Shown: positions 25,837-32,167 of the stretch, one piece after another
Position numbering within the stretch: the stretch's first letter is position 1
Layout of the letters: the number at the start of each line of letters is the position of its first letter
NCBI GenBank assembly: GCA_031278095.1
Contig: JAITLC010000153.1
Location: 1-32,167 of the forward strand
Direction: 5' to 3'
Length of the DNA stretch: 32,167 nt
Source: Treponema sp.
GTDB lineage: Bacteria > Spirochaetota > Spirochaetia > Treponematales > Breznakiellaceae
Position numbers and translations under genes: made by a program
Notes under the pieces: generated by a model
Databases searched by the model: none
The model's input: only the letters and a program-made list of their open reading frames with translations
What the model was told of the DNA's origin: nothing

Positions 25837-26886
25837 ATGTACACACGGGAATTTCAGGAAAGCCGGTCGAGTCCGATTGATAAAGGCGCCCCTCTTTTTG
25901 GAACCTGGACAGGCGCTTTTCAGGGAGTGGATCTTCTGGATATTCAGAAGCCTTATCGGTTTCCATCTCCACGCTGGGTACGGGATCTCAGGATAAAAGA
26001 GTGGGGAACCTTTATTATCCAGGACGAGCGTTTTTTAATGGAGGCGCTCTTTTCCAATCTAAAAGTCTACCGGATGGCTCAGGTTCTTCTGTATGACAAA
26101 ACTTCGGGGGAGAAGTTTCAGTTTATAAAGGCCATCCCCTTTTCGGGTTGGCAGTTGCCGAAGGGGCTTGCCAATGCAGCGGTAGATTCCCGTTCCTGGG
26201 GTTTTTTCTTCCGTATTCATGACTGGCTTGATGCGGATACAATTAAGCTGGATCTGGATATTGAGGAAAGCAGTAAAAGACCTTCTTTTACTGCTCATGC
26301 GGAGTTTGATGTAAGCGCCCAGAAGACCAGCGCCATATCTGTATGTTTGCCTTTTTCCGGGCGGAGATGTATGTATGCCTTTAAGACACTGGCAGCAGTA
26401 CGGGGGGATCTGGTTTTTGGCGGAAGGCACTATTTTTTGGATCCCGGAAAAACCAACGGGATTTTTGCCGATTTTAAGGGTTTTTTCCCCTATCGGATGC
26501 GGGCAAACTGGTGTAACGGTTTCGGCCTGGACGAGAAAGGCCGTCGTTTCGGCTTCAGTCTGGCGGAAAACCAGACCAGAGAAGCCTACAAAAATAACGA
26601 GAATGTTCTGTGGCTTAATGGCGGACTTAGCCTGCTTCCACCGGTAAAGATCACCATGCCTGAAGGCATTGGTTCCGACTGGATTATACAGGACATGGAG
26701 GGAATGGTGGATCTGGTGTTTAGCCCAAAAGAAGCGGTGCGCAACAGCCGGAATCTGCTGTTTATCAACTCTGAATACATAACTCCGTTGGGGTATTATA
26801 ATGGGGTATTGGTAAGTTCCGGAGGGGAAGAGATTCAGGTTAAAAACCTCTGGAGTACAGGGGAGCAGCTCTATCTGCGTATATAG
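25837..26886 (+). CDS. DUF2804 family protein
   Basis: 349 residues without signal peptide or membrane helix. It resembles DUF2804, a family common in treponemes and of unknown function. Aromatic-rich repeated beta elements are seen: KEWGTFIIQDERFLMEALFS, DSRSWGFFFRIHDWLDADTI, WCNGFGLDEKGRRFGFSLAE and MVDLVFSPKEAVRNSRNLLF, suggesting a beta-sandwich. No strong Shine-Dalgarno precedes ATG 25837. The next gene begins two bases after its stop, so they form one operon. Confidence 0.75.
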   Translation: MYTREFQESRSSPIDKGAPLFGTWTGAFQGVDLLDIQKPYRFPSPRWVRDLRIKEWGTFIIQDERFLMEALFSNLKVYRMAQVLLYDKTSGEKFQFIKAIPFSGWQLPKGLANAAVDSRSWGFFFRIHDWLDADTIKLDLDIEESSKRPSFTAHAEFDVSAQKTSAISVCLPFSGRRCMYAFKTLAAVRGDLVFGGRHYFLDPGKTNGIFADFKGFFPYRMRANWCNGFGLDEKGRRFGFSLAENQTREAYKNNENVLWLNGGLSLLPPVKITMPEGIGSDWIIQDMEGMVDLVFSPKEAVRNSRNLLFINSEYITPLGYYNGVLVSSGGEEIQVKNLWSTGEQLYLRI

Positions 26887-26888
26887 AA

Positions 26889-29039
26889 ATGGCAAAGAAT
26901 AAAAAAGCAATCTATGCACCCGGAGAACTGGCCCGGGTGCGGGGAAAATTGGGAGTAGATGAGTCGGAAGCCAAGCGCATGGCCCGGATCCTGGGCGGTG
27001 AAGTAGGCTATGAACGGACTGAAGAACAGGTCAAACCCAGGCCGCGCCGGGTCAGGCATGAAACAGTGGAAGTGGTCGTTGGAAACAAAGGCGGCAAATC
27101 CCGTGGGGATGACCGGAACCGGCCGAGAAGAACGACGGAATTGCCAGCAGATGAAACCAGGGCGCAGGCAAAACAGTCCCGCAAGCGCGAATCGAATTCC
27201 GATGACGATCCGGCTGTTCCGGTAAGGTCAAATTATTTTGACCGACTCAGGATGGATCGTTTTGCAGGGCAGCCCGAATTTGATATAAAGTCTGCAGGTC
27301 AGGTATTGAGTTCCATGCTGGCTGTTTTTGGAGAAGTTCCTGATTATGTAAGCCCGCTTTTTACAAACAAGCGTTTTCCTGAATACTACAAGCGTATTGA
27401 ACAACTGGTTACCTGTACCCGCACCCTTTTTCCCCGGAATAACATGAAGCGGAATGAAAAATTAAGGCGTACCAGTCCCTTTGTATATGCCGTTCTAGAT
27501 ACGATTCGTTACTGGAACATTGAAAAGATTGCTTCCGATTTTTCCAAGATACAGTCCCACCCTCGAAATGCAAAAATGATTGAGTTTGCAGATATCCTCA
27601 GGGCAATCTACAGACCGCTTTTTGTTTTGGAACTCCTTGATATTGAAGCCCACCTAAAGGGGGCTTACAAACTTCTTTACAAGCTGCTCTACATTGAAAA
27701 CCCCATGGATGCCAAGGAAAAGTATCAGGATCTTATCCGCAATTCTCTGGTTTCCTTTGGTAATATACGCCGGGAGATTCATTACCTTCTCTACCCAATG
27801 CTTCTGAAACTTCTCTCCAACCGCTATATCTCTTATGAACGTTTTTTTGTGGAACGGAAAAACCGTTTTTTGGCCTTCATCGGCGCCCAGGAAACAGACC
27901 GGATTGATCCTGCCAGTATGACTTCCTCCGGAGAGATAGATGGTGATGAAAAAGCCGAAGAGATGGAAGAAGTGTCCGAAGCAGAAGGGAATGAGACCGC
28001 TCAAAATTTGGAAGAAGGTGAAAGTGAAGAGGATGAAGATCCGGATGATCCTAAGGTAATCGAAAGAAAAGCAAAAAAGAAGGCCTTGGAGGCGGAAAAA
28101 AAGGCTCTGAACCGGGGCATCGCCACACTGGAAGCCCTCTTTCCCAGGGCAGGCTGGGATCGGCTTTCTTCGTTTCCGGATCTCTATCCCTACTTTACCG
28201 ATATGCTCAGCCTGAAAAAAGGCTATGAGCTGATTGCCCCTACAGATCCTCTCCAGCAGGTAGTGATTCTCCTTAGGGTGCTTGAAGAACTCTTCTTTGC
28301 GCTCCGTTATGTTACCTTTGGAGTGATAGCGGGAGTGGATGGGCAGCCGGTTAAGGTCGAAGAATACCTTAATCCGATTATCAACAACTGGCGCAATTAT
28401 ATTGACCAGAGTTTTGTAAAAGTGTATCTGCCGCGTTTAACGGAATACTGCAATATTTTGGAAAACACCGCCGATTCCCGCAATTCCAACTATGTCAAAC
28501 GGCTTATCAATGAACTACACTGGGCTAAGCGGATCTACTTTCTGCCTCATTATAAATTTGAATCAATCATGACCAGCCCTTTCCAGAAAAATGCGATTAA
28601 TCCCCTATATCCGGAGATACGTATTTTGAGAAAATATTTGACTGCGGTAGCTGCAGGGATAGAACAGGGGAACAGGCAGGGAGGAGCCGAAGCCATGGCT
28701 CCCTGCGATGGCATTGATAATCCCTGGGAGCCGTACAACTTTGAAGTTCCCAATCCTCTTTCCCGCCGTCTGGATGCTCTGCTGGCTCTCAGGAAACGGA
28801 ACAATGCCGCCCTGATTTTCTTTACCCTGTCAGTGAGTACCGTTCTGGATCATCTGGTGAATAATGAGACCAGCTGGGCCTATGAGAGCCGTCCGGGGCC
28901 CCTCTTCCGCAGCCTCAACGGTGAAGGAAACATGCCCCTCTTCGGTGTGGATACCAAGATCGATGCGGATGTAATCTTTAAGCAGGAGATACGAAAGAAA
29001 GCCAAACAGACGGATGACGGAATTTCGGAAGAAAACTAG
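26889..29039 (+). CDS. Large hypothetical protein, probably spirochaete-specific
   Basis: 716 residues, no signal peptide or obvious membrane segment. I do not recognise a characterised domain. Layout: a basic, disordered N-terminus (1-115, many Lys/Arg/Gln), a helical region 120-335 (FDIKSAGQVLSSMLAVFGEV, YYKRIEQLVTCTRTLFPRN, LLDIEAHLKGAYKLLYKLLY), a strongly acidic linker 345-385 with runs of Glu and Asp, a Lys/Glu helix 385-405, and a second helical domain 405-700 (AGWDRLSSFPDLYPYFTDML, VVILLRVLEELFFALRYVTF). The basic head and acidic middle suggest binding to a polyanion or a scaffold role, but that is a guess. It follows DUF2804 by two bases. Confidence 0.7.
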   Translation: MAKNKKAIYAPGELARVRGKLGVDESEAKRMARILGGEVGYERTEEQVKPRPRRVRHETVEVVVGNKGGKSRGDDRNRPRRTTELPADETRAQAKQSRKRESNSDDDPAVPVRSNYFDRLRMDRFAGQPEFDIKSAGQVLSSMLAVFGEVPDYVSPLFTNKRFPEYYKRIEQLVTCTRTLFPRNNMKRNEKLRRTSPFVYAVLDTIRYWNIEKIASDFSKIQSHPRNAKMIEFADILRAIYRPLFVLELLDIEAHLKGAYKLLYKLLYIENPMDAKEKYQDLIRNSLVSFGNIRREIHYLLYPMLLKLLSNRYISYERFFVERKNRFLAFIGAQETDRIDPASMTSSGEIDGDEKAEEMEEVSEAEGNETAQNLEEGESEEDEDPDDPKVIERKAKKKALEAEKKALNRGIATLEALFPRAGWDRLSSFPDLYPYFTDMLSLKKGYELIAPTDPLQQVVILLRVLEELFFALRYVTFGVIAGVDGQPVKVEEYLNPIINNWRNYIDQSFVKVYLPRLTEYCNILENTADSRNSNYVKRLINELHWAKRIYFLPHYKFESIMTSPFQKNAINPLYPEIRILRKYLTAVAAGIEQGNRQGGAEAMAPCDGIDNPWEPYNFEVPNPLSRRLDALLALRKRNNAALIFFTLSVSTVLDHLVNNETSWAYESRPGPLFRSLNGEGNMPLFGVDTKIDADVIFKQEIRKKAKQTDDGISEEN

Positions 29040-29112
29040 GAGACTGTTGCACTTGTGGTATTTTGCATCACAAAAATCCCGATTACCGGGCTCCTTACGC
29101 AGTTTGCAGAGT

Positions 29113-29138
29113 AAAAAATCGCCCAATCGGTGATTTTT
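29113..29138 (+). terminator. Hairpin between convergent genes, terminator-like
   Basis: AAAAATCGCC pairs with GGTGATTTTT (one mismatch) around a 5-base loop, with an A-run on the left and a T-run on the right, so it could stop transcription in both directions between the 716-residue protein gene and the MetH-like gene. Confidence 0.5.
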
Positions 29139-29169
29139 CAGGGTTTTATGTGCGAAGCGTAACAAACTG

Positions 29170-29213
29170 CCAGGAAAATGCTGATTGGCGTCATTTAATC
29201 AGCGGTTCCCTGG
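29170..29213. repeat. Second hairpin family, copy 2
   Basis: CCAGG...CCTGG outer arms and GCTGATT/AATCAGC inner arms around GGCGTCATTT. It shares its core with the hairpin at 13730-13769. Confidence 0.5.
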
Positions 29214-29245
29214 AGTAGCATTGGCTCGAGCATCATGTACTCACG

Positions 29246-31162
29246 TCAGCTTAACTCACGAAGGCGTTTCAGGGCATCAGGTTTTCTGCAGAGAATCAGG
29301 TCTTCGACGCTTTCCCTCAAGTCCGTTTCGATTTTATCGTAGGGACAGAGACTTTTGGGATTGACGATTGCCATGCTGAGTCCTGCCTCTCCCGCATGTT
29401 TGAGAAACACACTATGTATGGCGTTTCTGACAGCATCATTACCGGGGAAGCCGGACGAGAGCCCTGAAACATTCCCCAGAATTTGCACTTCCGGACAATT
29501 TTTCCGTATCCATTCAGAGGTGCGGATAAAATTCAATGCAGAGGAAGCCTCTTCTCCTCTTGCCGAAGAAAGAGGGAATACCAGAGGGTCAATAATGATG
29601 TCTTCCGGGGGGAAAGCTAAAAAAACAAGAAGTTTGTAACTCCGTTCCGCAACGGCGATCTTGCGTTCAAGTGAAACCGCCTCTCCCAGTTCATCAATCA
29701 GTGTTACTACTACTGCCGCCCCATAGCGTCTTGCAAGACGAGCCTTGCGTAGGAACTCTGCTTCACCATCCTTAAGATTGATGGAGGCAACTGCAGGTTT
29801 ACCCTGAAGGCATTTGAGGGCTTTTTCGATAACATCAAAATCCGTACCGCTGATCATGAAGGGAACGGAGGCGACATCCTGGAAACACTGCGCCAGATTG
29901 ATGAAGGATTTTATTGCCTCTCCCGCATTGTCAAACCCCGTACTATCCACGCACACATTGATGATCGATGCGCCGTTTTCAATCATGTCTTGCGCCGTTT
30001 CTATCGCATCATCGTAGCTGCCTTCCCTGATGAAACTGGAAAATTCATTATGCCCGGCATCGCTAGTCTGTCCGCCGATAATGACAGGGCCCTGTGCCCT
30101 TCCCGGTTTTAGCAATTTCAGGCCGGAAAGCAATGTCTCTCGTGGGACAGATGATATGAGCCGGGGCTTGTACTGCGCCGCCTTTTCTGCGATACGGGCA
30201 ATATGCGCAGGAGTAGTACCGCAACAGCCCCCGACGATATTCACCAAGCCTTCTTTGAAATAATCTTCAACCTTTGAAGCCATGGATTCCGGACTTTCGT
30301 CGTAGTTTCCTTCCTGGTTGGGCAGGCCCGCATTCGGGTAGGAGCTTGAGAGGCAGGGCACAAGGGCCGACAGGATCTTCAATGGCTCTTTTAGTTTTTC
30401 TGCGCCAAAGGAGCAGTTGAGGCCCACGGAGAGGGGCCGAACATGCAGCACCGATGCGGCAAAAGCGTCTATCTTTTGTCCCGAAAGAATGCGGCAATTT
30501 TCATCATAAATGGTAGCGGAAATCATTACCGGAATATCTTCATTTCGCTCTTCGAAGAGACGGCTGATGGCAAAGAGGGCGGCTTTGGCATTGAGAGTGT
30601 CAAAGATGGTTTCCAGAAGAAGAATATCGGCACCGCCGTCCAGAAGGCCGCGGGCATTCTCATAGTAGGCTTCGGCAAGTTCATCCCAATAGATATTCCG
30701 TTTGGACAGATCCCCCATATCGTTGGAAATACTGGCGCTTTTGGCCGTGGGACCCATGCTGCCTGCAACAAAACGGGGTTTCTGTGGTGTGGAAAATGCA
30801 TCCGCCGCTTTTCTTGCCAGTGCAGCTGCGGCCCGGCTTATTTCCCAGGCCATGTCCGCAAGGCCATAGTCTGCCAGAGATACGGCGGCGGAATTAAAGC
30901 TGCAGGTTTCGATGATGTCCGCACCCGCCCGCAGATAGTCCGTATGAATTCTGCTGATAAGTTCCGGTTTGGAGAGGCAGAGGATGTCATTGCAGCCCTT
31001 GAGGGCAACAGGGTGCCCGGAAAAACGTCTATTTCCGGAACCATTCATGCCGCGGAAATCATCCTCGTTTAAATGTTCCGCCTGAATGAGAGAACCCATT
31101 GCCCCGTCAAGGATCAGTATCCGTTCTTTGGCTATTGCATTGATTTTTTCCCGTATATTCAT
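29246..31162 (-). CDS. MetH-like protein with homocysteine and pterin-type domains only
   Basis: 638 residues. Residues 1-330 form a homocysteine methyltransferase domain with all three zinc Cys: Cys250 (GLNCSFG) and Cys313-Cys314 (GGCCGTTPAHI). Residues 355-615 align with the MetH pterin-binding barrel (FDVIEKALKCLQGKPAVASI, RRYGAAVVV, FPPEDIIIDP, GNDAVRNAIHSVFLKHA). The chain ends at ALKRLRELS, where the cap helix of MetH would begin, so the cobalamin and reactivation modules are missing. The usual pterin-site residues are changed: GERTN is GGQTS, NMD is CVD, IDSS is ISGT, FDPN is IDPL, SFRG is GFPG. Zinc-bound homocysteine activation looks intact; the methyl donor is unclear. Start ATG 31162, no good Shine-Dalgarno. 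Confidence 0.85.
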   Translation of the reverse strand: MNIREKINAIAKERILILDGAMGSLIQAEHLNEDDFRGMNGSGNRRFSGHPVALKGCNDILCLSKPELISRIHTDYLRAGADIIETCSFNSAAVSLADYGLADMAWEISRAAAALARKAADAFSTPQKPRFVAGSMGPTAKSASISNDMGDLSKRNIYWDELAEAYYENARGLLDGGADILLLETIFDTLNAKAALFAISRLFEERNEDIPVMISATIYDENCRILSGQKIDAFAASVLHVRPLSVGLNCSFGAEKLKEPLKILSALVPCLSSSYPNAGLPNQEGNYDESPESMASKVEDYFKEGLVNIVGGCCGTTPAHIARIAEKAAQYKPRLISSVPRETLLSGLKLLKPGRAQGPVIIGGQTSDAGHNEFSSFIREGSYDDAIETAQDMIENGASIINVCVDSTGFDNAGEAIKSFINLAQCFQDVASVPFMISGTDFDVIEKALKCLQGKPAVASINLKDGEAEFLRKARLARRYGAAVVVTLIDELGEAVSLERKIAVAERSYKLLVFLAFPPEDIIIDPLVFPLSSARGEEASSALNFIRTSEWIRKNCPEVQILGNVSGLSSGFPGNDAVRNAIHSVFLKHAGEAGLSMAIVNPKSLCPYDKIETDLRESVEDLILCRKPDALKRLRELS

Positions 31163-31208
31163 ATGGAAATACTAGCAAAAAATAGCCTTCTTGTGAAATA
31201 CTCAAAGC

Positions 31209-31643
31209 ATGGAAATTACGGATCTCCGGTTAATATTCCTCCTTGCCGCCTTTCTGCTCTGTTGCATCCTGTTTCTTCTTGTTGGGCTCAATATCGGTCT
31301 CCGGTACGGACGGCTGCAGGAGAGTGCCGAGTGGGAGGGAGGAAAACTTGAGAGCATCATCAAAAAACGGCTTAAACAGTCCAGGGCGGTTTTAGGAGGC
31401 CTCGTGTCTGAGCAGCTGGCGCCTCTTTTGCCGGGTTTCCCCTTTGAGCCCGGGGACTGCAGGTTTATCGGAAAGCCGGTGGATTTTCTGGTTTTTAAGG
31501 GGATGAATGAGAAGGAGATTACTGAGGTGATATTTCTGGAAGTAAAGACCGGAACTGCAAAAAATCTGAACGATCAGGAAAAGCGGCTCCGGGAAGCGGT
31601 AAAGGCCGGTCATGTGCGCTGGGTGGAATATTCACCCGAGTGA
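31209..31643 (+). CDS. Membrane-anchored Holliday junction resolvase-like nuclease
   Basis: 144 residues. Residues 7-31 are a single hydrophobic helix, then a charged helical linker (33-57). The C-terminal domain (58-144) fits the family annotated as endonuclease/Holliday junction resolvase-related: KQSRAVLGGLVSEQLAPLLP, CRFIGKPVDFLVF with Asp92, and VIFLEVKTG with Glu111 and Lys113. These form a PD-(D/E)xK active site, and the protein closes with AVKAGHVRWVEY. Catalytic residues look intact. The N-terminal anchor would place the nuclease on the cytoplasmic face of the inner membrane. It is divergent from the MetH-like gene with 46 bases between starts. Confidence 0.8.
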   Translation: MEITDLRLIFLLAAFLLCCILFLLVGLNIGLRYGRLQESAEWEGGKLESIIKKRLKQSRAVLGGLVSEQLAPLLPGFPFEPGDCRFIGKPVDFLVFKGMNEKEITEVIFLEVKTGTAKNLNDQEKRLREAVKAGHVRWVEYSPE

Positions 31644-32167
31644 GAAAGAAACGATGGCAAATGTACGGATAAGCGTATTCCAGGCGGAAATTATGATGTA
31701 TTGAGCTTGTTCCAATTTTTGGTTCTTTCATAGCAATTTCTTTTTGTGTGGAATTTTATTACGAATGAGCATACATTCGCCTGACCAATTCTTACTTGCT
31801 CTCTATTACTCTCTGTGTTTCAATAGAAATTGATAACTTTTTTGCAAACTTTTTTAGGATTTTTACCCCATTTTACCTCAAATGGCCGTTTCCCGATTTT
31901 GCAAATAGGGTTACACATAACGCTAACGATAAAGCCATTACCCCACAATCACACAAGCACCGCCTACGGCGGTATGGGCTGCGCCCATAGGGGGAAGGAA
32001 AACATTCACCGTCCCCGCCGCACACCATCGCCAAGTTACCGCCTTTTCCCGCTTACTGTTCCAGCCGCCCTTTTTGCGCCGCAGTTTCCCCACAGGCTAA
32101 AGCTTATAAGCAAAGCGGCACAAAAAGGGCGGCCCCTGCCCGGAAGAAATCAAATAGTACCCTATTG
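31644..32167. other. Non-coding right edge with hairpins
   Basis: No gene recognised on either strand. At 31703 a half copy of the palindromic element (GAGCTTGTTCC) is followed by unrelated sequence. Two adjacent 15-base perfect stem-loops lie at 31959-31973 (ACCGCC/GGCGGT) and 31974-31988 (ATGGGC/GCCCAT). A long stem is at 32064-32133. Confidence 0.5.
32064..32133. repeat. Long inverted repeat, 19-bp arms
   Basis: GCCGCCCTTTTTGCGCCGC and GCGGCACAAAAAGGGCGGC pair with a single mismatch around a 32-base loop that itself contains the palindrome GCTTATAAGC. It could be a mobile-element end or a structured RNA; nothing in the window decides. Confidence 0.6.

Noticed and set aside
31900-32133. 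Integron attC-like site
   Set aside because: There are TAAC/GTTA-type strings and stems, but no paired RYYYAAC and GTTRRRY core sites at proper positions and no integrase.

Overview
The window looks like the chromosomal origin region of a treponeme-type spirochaete, most likely a gut (termite-gut-like) Treponema relative rather than T. pallidum. The grounds are the gene order dnaA-dnaN-recF-DUF721, which matches the start of treponeme chromosomes, a spirochaete-style lipobox (SNA-C), a DUF2804 gene, roughly balanced base composition, and many insertion-element remnants. The species call is inference; no database was searched.

Layout. 1-1270: 5' part of a GH13 alpha-amylase-family gene (minus), cut by the window edge. 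1271-4643: a spacer, then gyrA (plus). 4.7-5.9 kb: a META-domain lipoprotein and a YbaK/EbsC protein. 5.9-9.0 kb: an insertion-element graveyard (IS1-like, IS630-like and smaller fragments) that also holds a perfect parS site and the mntP gene. 9.0-10.8 kb: metK-arfB (minus) behind a leader of four stacked hairpins. 11.0-13.5 kb: a two-gene minus-strand operon of a DUF1538 membrane protein and a tandem PII-like protein. 13.8-17.8 kb: malQ and a hybrid histidine kinase. 18.0-19.9 kb: gyrB (minus). 20.4-29.0 kb: dnaA, oriC-like AT-rich spacer, dnaN, recF, DUF721 (DciA-like), a PflX-like radical SAM gene, DUF2804 and a large spirochaete-type hypothetical (all plus). 29.2-31.6 kb: a shortened MetH-like protein (minus) and a membrane-anchored Holliday-junction-resolvase-like nuclease (plus). 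The last 0.5 kb holds no gene I recognise, only hairpins.

The replication genes form a coherent block. DnaA would act at boxes upstream of its own gene (one overlapping its -10) and at boxes, DnaA-trio-like repeats and an AT tract between dnaA and dnaN. DnaN, RecF and the DciA-like DUF721 protein follow, gyrB faces away from dnaA, and parS lies about 13 kb to the left for ParB-based segregation.

The most unusual signal is a family of tiny palindromic mobile elements. Six well-preserved copies (37, 37, 54, 58, 119 and 139 bp) share ends of the form GAGNCTGTTCC...GGAACAGNCTC or a close variant. Five are flanked by perfect 4-bp direct repeats (AAGT, ACTT, AATC, ATAT, AAAT) and one by a 3-of-4 match (CAAC/TAAC). 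One sits in frame inside the signal peptide of the lipoprotein, adding exactly 41 codons. Another interrupts an IS1-like pseudogene. Other items of note are a 23-bp palindrome repeated before and after dnaA, a leucine at the GyrA quinolone position, and a MetH-like protein whose folate-site residues have been replaced.
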